From NCBI GenBank assembly GCA_008508345.1, contig QNGE01000888.1, forward strand, positions 148,428 to 212,427: a DNA stretch of 64,000 bases, given 5' to 3'. Below are positions 9,142-19,790 of this stretch, in pieces (the stretch's first letter is position 1; each line of letters opens with the position of its first letter). Both the position numbers and the translations under genes were made by a program. This DNA comes from Paragonimus westermani. Lineage: Eukaryota > Platyhelminthes > Trematoda > Plagiorchiida > Troglotrematidae. The notes under the pieces are model-generated. The model saw nothing but the letters and a program-made list of their open reading frames with translations. It made no database searches and had not been told where the DNA came from.

Positions 9142-12099
9142 CTGAACACAAAATAGAGGTTTGTTCGCAAAAAATGTCTTAGGATGGCGCACTTTTACAA
9201 AGGGACCATTATCTTGCATAGGTTCTTAATGGCGCTGATCGACCGATAACAATCAGGAGACTGTAGGGCGCATTCTTTTAATATGAGCATGACAATGGTT
9301 GTCTTTCATGACCCATGATAGTCGCCAATCCGGAGTGTCCGCTTAAACAGGTTATGGGGACCTGCCAGACTGAAGCCTGCTGCCTGGAAGATGCAAAAAT
9401 AAACCACTTCCTTGGTAACCTTATATGAAACGTCGAACTAATAAGAATGTCAGTGTTACAGGGAAGTCGTATGCGTACTATTTATTGGGATTCCGCCAAA
9501 CAGCATGTCTGTGTTTTTTGGACGTTTCCGGCAGTTTGGAAACCTTGGGTTCCAAGCACGCCTCAGGTTCAGTATTCTTTTTTAAAGGACAAGAGGAATG
9601 GGGCCCTATTAAATTTACATCACGTTGGTGCCCCACAGAAGCAACGGGTCACGACCGTTCCTATCGCCAACGATTCTCTGAGTGTCTGCCTTCGCTTCAG
9701 ATACATCACTTTACTCCTTTTTCACCACGGGATACCTGAACGTATCTAACCTGGTGGATACGGTGCCAGACAACAAGCAAGCTGAAGATGCTTTCTTTGC
9801 GTTTTGTTTCATCGCAACGAGTTAGCTGCGGCGCGTGACTTCGTACCACTTCTCCTTCCTACTTTGCATACTCAAAGAGTATCCTCTCGTATCAGAGAAG
9901 TCTAGTCTTTACTCCTAACTCTTCCTACCTGGTTTATCTATGAATCTTGCTTCTGCTGTCTGAACCCACAACAGCTTTTACATCTCCCTCTGGAGCACGA
10001 GTGGGCCATCACTGCCCGTACTCAAAGATTGACCACACCAGGCCATGAGACGGAGTTCCGGTTGTTCGATCTACGCTTGATCTTCTCGAAACGTCTATCG
10101 ATATGCTGGATCCACGATAGTCGCTTCTGTAAGTAACGAGCGTCTATAAATTCTGAGCCTGTCGGGCAACCAATTCGGATCCAAAAAGGAAGACGGTCGT
10201 ATTGGCGAGTTTCTTATTAATAAGGTGCTAATGTTAAAAAGCAATATGAAAAACCGAATAGTGGAAGACAACAACAATTCTCGATATTGAATCCGCCAAG
10301 TACACAGGTCCCGAGATTAACGGTTCACGTAAATATAACCGAATGCAACAGTCACGTAATGGCGGAGCGGTCAGGCGAAAATGGAACCGGGGTATATATA
10401 AACAAAGGTCCGACAAAGGAAAGTAAGGAAGAAAAAACTACGCGTAAGCAAGTTTCACAAGTTGGCAGTATCAAGATTTAATAATACATCAAGATCCGCA
10501 TTCATAGGATAAATGATTTGTCACGCGCGTAACTTGAACGGTAGTGTCAGATCGTAAGAAAGGCTCGTAATCGGTATAAGTAATTCCAACCCAAGGAGAC
10601 GAATCAATAGGAGGGGAATAAATAGAGCAGGGAACGTGGCCACCAACATCCTATTAACGCATAACAATCATCAAACACTCACGCAAGCAGCTACTTCAAC
10701 AAAGAGAGCACGATTCCCTTTTATATTATTAGATGGAAGCCAAGAGCCTGATTGTAATGTCCAAACCGTTCTTGCTCCCTGCGAACAGAACGTTGAATCA
10801 ACCGGAAAATCTTACAATGCTTCATTGCATCAGGGGAAGTTAGTGCACCTTCCTCCAGAATAAACAGTATATTCGGGTGTGCACGAACTGAATACCAGCG
10901 GAAATCCATAATTATCGGTTATGTGTGATCACAACGAATACAGCAGATAGGTAGTGTAGCGACTCATATGTGGTCGTTGAGTTACGCGTAGCTCAAAAAA
11001 CGGATCCCCAAAATGAGAACAAGATTGGACCCAACAGTTTCTACGATACTGTTAACGAAATGCATCAATAATTACAACAGGCAAACCTCGATCGTTCGCG
11101 ACGATAGTCTCGTCCAGCGAAATCAATAGCTTCTCAGCAGGACCAACAAAATCAAAGGTGAGCCAACACGCCAGCAGACCAGGACAAGGGTGGCCACTCG
11201 CGTCGCGGGCATTTAATGACACATTAGTTCAATGAAACCAATGGGGTGGGTGAGGTAGAGGGAACAACTCTCAGGTTAGTGGGAAAAATGGGGAATGCAA
11301 ACGATGGGAACGAATTTTCTCAGTTGGTGGCTTAACAAATTTACAGGTAGCGTTTGTAAAAATGAAATCCAAACTCGTGATTCTTAGCTGGCGACGTTCT
11401 ACTTCAACCATAAACTAGTCTGTGGACAAACGGGTCACGTTTAGACTCTCAAGCTAACCTAAATGTTCTTTGTGCATACCACTGTTGAACCAAGATTAGA
11501 CTCTGTTTCCAGCTTGGACAACAACGTTCGTTTTATTTTTCAACATAAGTAGATAAGTATTTAAAAACTGTTCGAACTGACACTTTTGTAAATAGACTGG
11601 CAACATCTAGAGTTAACACCTGGCGATTCTTAACGTTGATGGACTATACGGAATTCACAATTTTAGACGTATTTTTCAGAAGGAGCGGAGCTATTCTTGT
11701 CCTGACTAGTTCTATTATCTGAACTAGCCATCGAGCTGGAATATGACATGCTGAACTATTTTGTACTAAGAATCGGCGCCACAGCAACATACTTCCTTGA
11801 AATTTAGTAGATTTGTCCGCCCTTGAAATGATCACGCCCACTGGCCTGGTTTGTTCAGCGACAGACGCGTCGGTTACGTCAGTCTACTTCTTACGACAGA
11901 GTAGACTCAATATGTTCCCTTCATCGATGTTGTTTTGTCCTATGAAGGTTCTATCATCAGGAACTTCGAGTGGTTGAACAAAATGTAAAACACCATGTCT
12001 AAATAATATGTTTTATCCTTCAAAATCACTAGTGTTTCATCCAGTTTTGTAGAAATAACATCAGGCTGTTTTGTGGCTCTTTTAAGACCTGTTTTTGTA
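9142..12099. other. No recognisable gene
   Basis: Frames of about 100 codons at 9425-9749 on the + strand overlap each other in different phases and show no family motif. The remainder holds only short frames. I found no repeat shared with the rest of the window here. Confidence 0.45.
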
Positions 12100-12356
12100 T
12101 CGCGCAGCAGAAACCAGCGAGCGCGCACGGATTGAATTTGAGTTGTGTAACGGAGCGTGCTGCTGTGTTGTCGCTGCCGTCTTAGCTTTCGTTCGTGTAA
12201 GCCTTCGGCTCATGCTTGTTTGTACTGTTCCTCTTTTCAGAACTGCTGTTTGAGCCCCTACTTCGGAAGAACGCTGTCCTCTAGTGCGTCCACGTTGCTC
12301 AAAGGTTGGTCCGCGAAGACACGGGCATTCGAGGTAGAGTCGGCTGGCCTGCGTGT
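12100..12356 (-). repeat. Unclassified interspersed repeat X, copy 1
   Basis: The reverse complement of this segment matches 25050-25295 and 42980-43190. Shared blocks include GAGCAACGTGGAC (or close variants), GGACAGCGTTC, ACAAGCATGAG and ACGGC(G/A)(C/G)CAACAACA. On the - strand one frame stays open across the whole repeat within a 112-codon frame (12082-12420), with E-Q-R-G-R-T-R-G-Q-R-S-S and later T-K-A-K-T-A-A-T-T-Q-Q-H. Copy 2 keeps the same frame through E-Q-R-R-D-T-K-G-Q-R-S-S-D-V-G. I cannot name the parent element. Confidence 0.75.
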
Positions 12357-14078
12357 TACACATTTGAAGAAAAAAGACAGCACCTGGATTCTGTGCTATC
12401 GTGGTGTCCATAACAGGCATTTACAAAATAGGTTTGCAATATGCAGTGTGAATCTCTATGGATGAGGCACGATCGTTTAAATATTGATATACATATATGC
12501 AGTCAGAGCAAAATTTTGTTCCTGCAAGTTCGTTTAGCATTTAGAGAGCAGACTTTGGAACTCAAAGTCAATACCTTTGACGCCATAAAGTTCGAAACAA
12601 CCAGTAATTACGGACACACGGTTCGTGAGTGTTCAGAGATGTGAAACATGCCTTAATAGAAATTAGTTCAGTGCGAGCGTAAGTCTTTTTCCGTTCCGCT
12701 TTTCGCTGCATCGTCTTGGGGACGTAGTTGCCGAGAATTTCTATTTTTGGATGAACGTTATTTGACTGCATTGAAAAATGAAACGTTTTCCGTAAAATCT
12801 CGTGAAGATTGGCTACCCATGTTTCGTTGGTGTTGGATGTGTTTACTAGTTGGGTACATGCATCTGCACCTCAGCGTATTTTAGCAAGACCTAGGAAATT
12901 CTTGTTTATCAAGACACTCCTTCAGAGAGTTGCTAGCAGGTTCTGCTTGTTTACTTCTAATGTTATACTTCAGGTGTTCGCTGGAGTGCCTCGTTTTCGT
13001 TAGTCTCTTAGATTGCTCACACAATGTTACTACACGCAAAATAATCACTGAGAATGAAGTTTGCAACATCGACTCATGGCGAATATGATCGGGCACATAC
13101 AAGAAAAATGGGTTCAATCGACAAGAATATGGTTATGTGGGATGGTAATGGTCATGGAACCTTTGCAAATGACCGTTTAAAAGGATGGTTATTGGTCCGT
13201 TATTCTGTTTCAGTGTGTTGTGTGTGCTTTGATCCGGAGGGCTATGTTGAGTAGAACCTTGATCCTTCTCTTTTCAGCACTGTCCTATAATCCAAAGATA
13301 AGCGGTAAGAAAGAGCATCTATGAGGCATGTTTTATGTCGTCTTACGAACTCTCTGCGAGCGCTTAATCAGCAAAGCACGAATACGAGTACACGGCTAGG
13401 ATATATTTCCCGTTGCAGCGTTGCTGTCTTCCGAATAAGGAAGAACATGGTTAGAAAGATGGTTCTAAAGAAGGAGCACCTCGATCGCCCAACGGTTCAC
13501 CGCACCTAATGGCGGATGATCCAGCACGGTCGGAAAACTCACGGTGATTTTCAGAAGCTCGATGTGCCTCAGAATACATCTATTAAGAGCAGTATTAAAC
13601 TGAGTGAGCTGTCACTCTCTTACTCACTGACCCCAGAGATGGGTTAGGCTTTTACTAGCAAGTGAGTCGGACCCTTGAGCCAGGGGGTCTGCTTGCTGTC
13701 TCCTACGTCAATCTTTCTGTCTTTCAATTTTAATTTTTGGGTTGAAATCTCAGACTGGGATCCAGGACGCAATATCAAGACAAGCCCGATGGATGCATGA
13801 CGTTGTCCGTCGAGACGTGGAATGTGCATACGGCGCCGGATTGGTTCATCACCTGACCGGTAGCACACTGTACCACACTGGTCGATGCGGAACTTCGTCA
13901 CTACGGAATTACTGTCTTGACTGTGACAAGGCATGCAGACCAGGGTGTAGTTAGTAACAACGGATGGGACCTATGCATGAACTCTCTTTTTAATCGCCGG
14001 TTACTCCCCTTCTAGGGGTAATATTACTGATGAAATAATTATGTTCAAATGAAGGTCGCTTTGGTCCTCACCTAACAG
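12357..14078. other. No recognisable gene
   Basis: Short frames on both strands without recognisable domains. The stretch 13680-13950 is relatively G+C-rich and open on both strands (70 and 96 codons), which may mark an old repeat, but I found no second copy in the window. Confidence 0.4.
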
Positions 14079-14654
14079 TTGGACATGCACCTATGTTCGA
14101 CCACTGACAAACGAAAACATTCCTGCGACGGACTGTTTCAAATGTGTATGACATTTTCTACTGGTTGTATGCGCACATATTTCAAAGGCGACCAGAGCAC
14201 AACTGAACTAAGTCAAAAATTACAGTCTGGTATAACTCGTACATACCCCACGGCTGAATTGAGGTTGCAACTCACAACTAGGAATGTCGCTCAGCTTGTC
14301 CATAATTGTGATCTTTCGAAGTGTTTTTTCTCACGTGTGATATATCAGTTCACTTGGAGTTGTGGTGACATCTATATCGACAGAACAGATCGGCGCCCAC
14401 GACAGAGAATCGCCCAACATACGCCTAAGTGGTTGATACAAGCGGTGACTCAACAGCTAACGGCAGCGGAGCGACTGAGCCGAAACCCGGCTTCATCCAT
14501 TGCAAAACACATCATGGAAACAGGTCTTGTTGTTTACCCCACCAACTCGTTTCAAGTATTGTTGTGTAAGCTTATTCCGAAATTGCTTGCTTTTTTCGAG
14601 ACAGTGTTTATTAATACTCGCCGTCCGGCCTTGTGCGTGTGCATAAACTGTTGA
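14079..14654 (+). pseudogene. Penelope-like element C-terminal region with GIY-YIG endonuclease
   Basis: A 191-codon frame carries a GIY-YIG nuclease domain of the PLE type in its second half. It has V-I-Y-Q-F-T-W-S-C-G-D-I-Y-I-D-R-T (about 14338-14390), the Arg-bearing helix T-D-R-R-P-R-Q-R-I-A-Q-H, then S-S-I-A-K-H-I-M-E-T-G (about 14496-14525). The end, I-N-T-R-R-P-A-L-C-V, is the usual C-terminal signature. In a PLE this domain nicks target DNA and primes insertion by the upstream RT. Deviations: the YIG motif reads Y-I-D (14373-14381), the C-x-C pair reads W-x-C, and the A-E-H position reads A-K-H. The RT domain is not visible upstream, so this is a 5'-truncated, probably inactive copy. 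Confidence 0.85.
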
Positions 14655-15049
14655 CTTACGCAGCGTTCTATCCTGGGACTGACTTTTGTCTCGTGTTGCC
14701 CCAATTATTGATTATTTCTATTGTTGTCGCTATCTGCATTTCCCATATATTCCACTATTTTACGTTCGCGAACAAAATGTTAAAATCTCGCGATATATAT
14801 CTTTTACGGTTATTGGTGAAATATATATATCTATCTGTGCACACTTGCTCCTGTTTACATATTTCCTAATATGGAAACATGAGGGGGCCGTTGTGCATTC
14901 CTTGTCAGTTCGATTTGATCTCGGCTAGCGGCAATCAGGTGACCTCTGACGTCACCACCAGAGGGATTCCACAAATCCGTCCAAAATTATTCCTCAACAA
15001 GCAGAAAATGTCGGTCTGAAGGTACATATTCAGTACTCAACAACAGGCA

Positions 15050-15540
15050 ATGCTCCTGCGATCCACTTTGCAGAACAGCTGCACACAGATAACCCGGCAA
15101 AACACGCGCACGCAGGAAGTAGAAAAACGGGGATCAACGCTCAACAGGAGCAAGTACTATAAGAGGCATCCAGGTGGTCCAAATGAGTCACATTTTGAAG
15201 CACCACCCTCTACTGGCACGACCAAACTTCCGATTGACCTAGCCAAGCAAGAACTACGACGATTTTCTGCAACGCACAGTCATAGTGCTACTTCACAGAG
15301 GCACTCGGATCGGACACCGAGAAGAGTTGGCATCAGGAGGAGCAACTATCCGGAGCGAAGTAACGGCTCGATTATGAGTAAACTGCATAATTCTCGATGT
15401 CGTTCATCTATTTGCGGAGACGCCAATATTTCGGATCACTCTGTTATCTATCAGCAAATCGATCTAGCGGCGGCTTAAAATCTTGCGAACCAGGAGATTG
15501 TTTCAAATGCTTGAAAGCAAACCAAGTGGCCGGGGAACGT
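15050..15540 (+). pseudogene. gag: BEL/Pao Gag remnant with zinc knuckle
   Basis: The 142-codon frame 15050-15478 is basic and S/R-rich and includes K-L-P-I-D-L-A-K-Q-E-L. A shift leads to 15481-15540, which encodes C-F-K-C-L-K-A-N-Q-V-A-G-E-R. This is a CX2CX4HX4C knuckle in which the His is Gln and the last Cys is Arg. The adjoining N-Y-P-E-R segment also fits BEL/Pao Gag. Gag would assemble particles in an active copy. This one is frameshifted and has lost two zinc ligands. Confidence 0.6.
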
Positions 15541-15679
15541 ATATACTGAGCTGTAACGCCTAAGAGGGTAGACAGAAACATCACCGTCTGTTGTACTATG
15601 ACCCTCACTCTGTTGTTGATGAGGGACTACTTATGGTTACCAGCAACCACTCAAATTAATTTCACTTGTATGGTTCACC

Positions 15680-16170
15680 TCAGAGATCTACAGGCAGACC
15701 CTGTGTTGCTTTAGACATCGTCCTTGTTACGGAGGCAGTAACGTCTAGTTTTGCATGCTTCTAGATGACGGACCGAATTATACACCTACTGATGGGTCAC
15801 TAGTCGCCAAACAAAGAATATAAGGAAGTGAGAGATGAGTCAAGTCGTGCATGCTGAGCAGAGAGTGACTGCATCAGTAGCCGACATTGCCTTCATTGGT
15901 TGCAATACATTTATTCACACTGACCAAGTGTATTCGGTGAATACTGCCCAAATAACGTGCGTCTCGTCGGAATACTCAGCAATTATCTTGGCAACATCTA
16001 CCAAATATATCGTCTGGTTCATACTCTTAACCTAACATCGCCGTTTTGATCGGATCTAATGTGCCAAAGGCTCATCAGGGTATTCGTCATGGAAAGAGAA
16101 CCAGGCATGAAACATATGCAACTACTGGAGTCCTAGGGTGGATGCGGTTGAAAGGTCCGTCAGCACACAT
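15680..16170 (+). pseudogene. pro: BEL/Pao protease remnant
   Basis: At 15752-15772 the frame reads C-M-L-L-D-D-G, the D-[DS]-G catalytic loop of BEL/Pao aspartic protease, followed by D-G-S-L-V. Near 16129-16158 the motif L-G-W-x-x-x-x-G-P appears, which marks the link between protease and RT in this superfamily. The segment between (15835-16035) is open but only loosely protease-like. Frame changes separate these parts. Confidence 0.5.
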
Positions 16171-16259
16171 AGTCGTCAGGCTATTGGACTAACGGCAACT
16201 TCAACGTGCCTGGCTGATAGTAATGCTAGATAGCCTCCCTCTGCGTTCCGTATCCCTAG

Positions 16260-16870
16260 TGTTACTTGACAACAGATCGGAAACGCTTGCGCACACTGCA
16301 GCGATGCCATGTAAAATGTGTTGACTTAACAGGGCACTCTTATCGTACAAAGTGTGGTGGAGTGTCAGGTCGGAGATACGAGTTTTCGAATGCTCGCCCG
16401 AATACCTCAACGCGGGGGAGGTACGTTCAAAAGCCTGCTGCGATCGGATCAAGGACAACGTGCGCGACCGGATGAGTCATCGCTCGACTGGATCGGACCA
16501 ACGGGCGAGGCAGGGCGGGCGAAATACGACAGACGGCCAGATCGGAGGCGTGGTTTTTCCAACATCTAGAGGAACATCTCGATACGAAGTTGGAATACGG
16601 TCAAGGCCAACATTGATTGGATGGCGGACAGCACGAGCAACTGGACGACTCATTGCGCAAGGAAATCGGACAAGCAGACGAAGAATTGCAAGCGGAAAAC
16701 ACCCACCGATAGAAGGCGCCGATCACACACGTAAACTGGTCAGAAGCGCACACGACGTGTGAACGGAAACCAAGGGGTGTTGCGGGTTGGAATTATGACT
16801 CATAAACGAGAGAGCGCGCTGTCATGTGACTGGCGATTTAGACAATAAAGATTCTCGCCTTCTCGCTACA
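16260..16870 (+). other. G+C-rich segment with knuckle-like motif and short LTR-like end
   Basis: This segment differs in composition from its surroundings. Near 16300-16350 one frame gives R-C-H-V-K-C followed by T-G-H-S-Y-R-T-K-C, resembling a retroelement zinc knuckle. A 136-codon R/G-rich frame runs 16352-16762. At 16778-16870 a 93-bp stretch starts TGTTGCGGG, contains AATAAA, and ends CTCGCTACA, giving TG...CA ends. It might be a short LTR or TRIM-like element inserted in the BEL/Pao copy, or simply divergent BEL/Pao sequence. No second copy was found here and no exact target duplication. Confidence 0.3.
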
Positions 16871-16916
16871 AAAGGGAGAGTAAGTCAGCCTTGGTTATAC
16901 AGATTTAGCTTCTGAG

Positions 16917-17437
16917 AACGGGACAGCTGGCTATGGATGGTATCTACCTCACCATGTGTTTCATTCGATTAGGCCACAGAGGTTACAAATTGTCTCCGAC
17001 TGCCCAGCAAAGTACGCAGGCAAATCCCTAAATAACGAGTTAGAGTCGGGGATGGATCGAACAAATTCCTTGGTTGGTGGGTTGCTGCGCTTTTTTGGAG
17101 GGAAGACTGCGATCACAGCAGACGTCGAAGCGATATTTGATCACTTTTGCATAGCGGATAATCACTGCAGCACAGGATTAGTTTGGCGGCCGAATGCTGC
17201 AAAGGAGAGTCCTCAAACGGAGTATCGTGTGTGATTGCGTCTGCTCGTCGCCTCGTCGCCCTCAGTTGTGCTAAATTCCTTTTAAGGAGGATCATTCCAA
17301 ATTTCGCCCAACATTACATAGCAGATATTTTGCCGATGTCAAGGAGGTTTCACGTGGAAGTCTGTCTGTTCAGTATGACGGTCGTTAATGACACTGGAGA
17401 TTCTGCCAATCAGCTGAAGATCCTGCTGGCAAGAGGC
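16917..17437 (+). pseudogene. BEL/Pao reverse transcriptase, part 1
   Basis: The frame gives W-Y-L-P-H-H (about 16938-16955), then R-L-Q-I-V-S-D-C-P-A-K-Y-A-G, L-N-N-E-L, T-N-S-L-V-G-G-L-L-R-F and A-I-T-A-D-V-E-A-I-F (about 17107-17140). All are BEL/Pao RT motifs. After a shift it continues with the Y-x-D-D region, where R-R-F-H-V-E-V-C-L occupies the place of R-R-x-F-Y-V-D-D-C-L (about 17348-17375), so both catalytic Asp are lost. It ends at N-Q-L-K-I-L-L-A-R-G, where the solo LTR enters after the target AGGC at 17434-17437. Confidence 0.8.
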
Positions 17438-17735
17438 TGGAGCGACTATAATAAATGACATTTTGATAGTCGCATTCATTTGTACATTTTCTATGATTTT
17501 GAATTTGTACCTACTTTTGTTTTAGTCGAGCTACCCCTTTTGTAACATCCGTCCCGGGGCTAAAAACACAACTCGCTCCGTGCCTCGCTAGCTTGACGCG
17601 CCTCTCTGTGCTTTCTATTTTCCAGGGTTGGTAATAATATACGAAGTCAACGCGCTGAGACTTGGCTTTTCACTGTCGATCGATTGTCGATAGTGCTAAC
17701 TGACAGGGTCGTATTTTGTTGGAGCAGTTCCAACA
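17438..17735 (+). repeat. Solo LTR, family A, copy 2, with AGGC target duplication
   Basis: The 298-bp segment begins TGGAGCGACTATAATAA (TGT changed to TGG) and ends GTTCCAACA. The four bases AGGC occur directly before (17434-17437) and directly after (17736-17739). Removing the LTR and one AGGC rejoins the host RT reading A-R-G-G-F across the junction, which proves insertion into a pre-existing BEL/Pao copy. The 4-bp duplication fits a Ty3/gypsy-type integrase. The body matches copies at 5983 and 27360. Confidence 0.93.
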
Positions 17736-18600
17736 AGGCGGTTTCAATACCATGATGTGGACAAAAAACCATGAGGAGGCACTAAAGGCGCTATCAGAAT
17801 TGGAACTGCTGGTACTTGTAAAGCCGTTTAGTCCCGGTGAACCAGATGTGCAGAGGCGCCGGGATTGAGTAGGGACATCACAAATGATGTTTACACATTC
17901 GACGCTTGGCCGCTGGATTGGCCGTCCACTTGAAGGATCATAATTTCAGGTTTCTCGAATCTTTTTCTCACCCGGGTGTAGTATGTTTGTTGTGCTAATC
18001 ACCCAATGGATGCTCCGTCGACTACGTAACATGCACGTGCTGTGGGGCCATCCATTGGAAGTTGGTGGTATAGTTTTTTGAACAAATAGGCTAACGATAC
18101 TGCCGGACCACGACCAGTTTTCTGTACAAAAATGCGCTGAACCCGACGGGTTAGAACAGTGTGGCTATTCCTAGCTACATATCTTTAACAACGCTTCTGA
18201 TGCAACTGCTCACCTCGAAATTTCCGAGAATTGCCGAATCGAGTATTGCGCTCTGGCGATCGTTGAATCCGTTGTTGCGGTAAAACTACCAGAGAACACA
18301 AAGCATGGGAGAAAATGGCCAACTGGACTTACTACGTTTTGGACTAACTTAAGGATCGATTTGTACGGTTTGTTAAACTTGTCCAAGCGATTCCATACCG
18401 TTTCCGTTGTTCGGTCGGCTGCATTCCGCAAAGCTTCTCGACCTCGGTACGTTAACGTAAACAGCAACCCCGCAGACTTCATATCACGCGGGACTGACCT
18501 TCACAAGTCTTCAGGGTTGGACTGATGGTTAGGCGGCCATGAATTCTTTCTCCATAAAAGAGCGAGTGGCTAGCCCCTCTCGAAATGGAACCAGACGCGA
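17736..18600 (+). pseudogene. BEL/Pao RT part 2 and RNase H region
   Basis: Directly after the LTR the frame resumes with G-G-F-N, then W-T-K-N-H-E-E-A-L-K-A-L-S-E-L-E (about 17757-17805). After a decayed stretch, the RNase H part shows C-A-L-A-I-V-E-S-V, F-W-T-N-L-R-I (about 18335-18360) and S-K-R-F-H-T. It continues with Y-V-N-V-N-S-N-P-A-D-F-I-S-R-G (about 18449-18494) and ends W-L-G-G-H-E-F (about 18525-18545). The N-P-A-D-x-x-S-R-G box is diagnostic for BEL/Pao RNase H and its link to integrase. Confidence 0.8.
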
Positions 18601-19014
18601 CGAAAGATGCCGAACACGTCCGCAGTGCCGCCACTGTGCAAACTCTATACCAGTTATTTTCTTCTATCTGGACATTTAAGCCTATCGTCTCTTGGGTTCA
18701 ACCACATGCGGCTTCTCCGATGCAACCAGTTTATTTTTAAAAAGCATCGACGGTGGGAAAAGAGAGACCAACCAATTCAGAACTTGACGAGGCAAAAGAC
18801 AAGACATGCAGGCTAGTACAGTAACAAATAGTTTATTCGGAGCTGAAGTAGTTTCGAACTCACTGAAACAATGAGGAAGTGACAGAGACATCCTGAATCC
18901 ATATAGGATGCCATAAGTAGTAGTTATGACCCATTTCAAAAGCTGATTCCGTTTTTACTCAACGATATGTCGTGTATAATTGGACAATTGCAACAAGCTT
19001 CCTTACCCTGTGAT

Positions 19015-19790
19015 ACGAAACACCGCATTGTTCTACCTGCAAAGCAGTATGTAACCCAACTAATAAGTAGTCACTATTGCAACACCCGTATTCATATGGA
19101 AGTAAGCTGTATTCTTTCGGCAGACAGACAGGAATGCTGAACAGCAGCGGCTAACACAACGATCAAAATCGTTCTACACAGCTGTTATCAATGCATCTGA
19201 CGGTCCTTCCAATCGTGCCAGCAGAGCATGGGTAAACTCTCCGCTCACTGAAATGAAATGGATGTGTACCGTTTACCACCATCGGAGTTGATTACTTCGA
19301 TCCATGTGTAATACAGCAAGACGTGGAATGGAAGGGTGACACTGATTTCAACAAGACGACGTTTCACGTTAAAGTGGCTTACGCGTCCGATGCTGATTCG
19401 TCCTTATGTGCTTTCATCCAGCTTGTTGCCATGTGAGGCTTCTCATGAAAAGCATACAGTGGCAACGGAAAGAACTTTGAAGGGCTTTGGAAAATGTGAA
19501 GAAAACACTGTGGAATGGGAATCCAAGATCACTCTAGCCTATGATTATCGTTGAATACTCAACCCACAAAAGCGAACTACTGAGAATAGGTGAGGGTACG
19601 AACAGTTGGAGAATGAATTGCATTCATCTAGCGGCAGTAAGGAGACAAGCAATTTCACACAAGATTTTGTACACCGAGTGGCCCAAAACTGAAAGGATTC
19701 TCAATGGCCGAACACCGGTCAAGCATACTAATGATCTTAGTGATCAGTACATTCTAACACCACGTAAGTTAATTGTGCTTCAAGATCTGT
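19015..19790 (+). pseudogene. BEL/Pao integrase remnant
   Basis: The N-terminal zinc-binding part reads H-R-I-V-L-P-A-K-Q-Y-V-T-Q-L-I at 19021-19065. The core begins with F-T-T-I-G-V-D-Y-F (about 19272-19298, first Asp kept). V-A-Y-A-S-D-A-D-S-S-L-C-A-F follows near 19375. Near 19460 the second Asp box reads S-G-N-G-K-N-F, so the catalytic Asp is Gly. The segment ends with T-E-W-P-K-T-E-R-I-L-N-G-R and I-L-T-P-R-K-L (about 19673-19775), the stretch just before the C-terminal domain. Stops and shifts are frequent. Confidence 0.75.

Larger units (their letters stand above)
15050..19790 (+). mobile_element. Degenerate BEL/Pao retrotransposon, interrupted by a solo LTR
   Basis: Gag zinc knuckle, protease, RT, RNase H, integrase zinc finger and integrase core follow one another on the + strand in BEL/Pao order, all with broken frames. 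A 298-bp solo LTR (17438-17735) splits the RT. A G+C-rich stretch (about 16260-16870) lies between protease and RT and may contain a second insertion. The C-terminal integrase domain expected after 19790 is not in place. A similar domain at 21714 appears to belong to another copy. Borders and LTRs of the element were not found. Confidence 0.85.
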
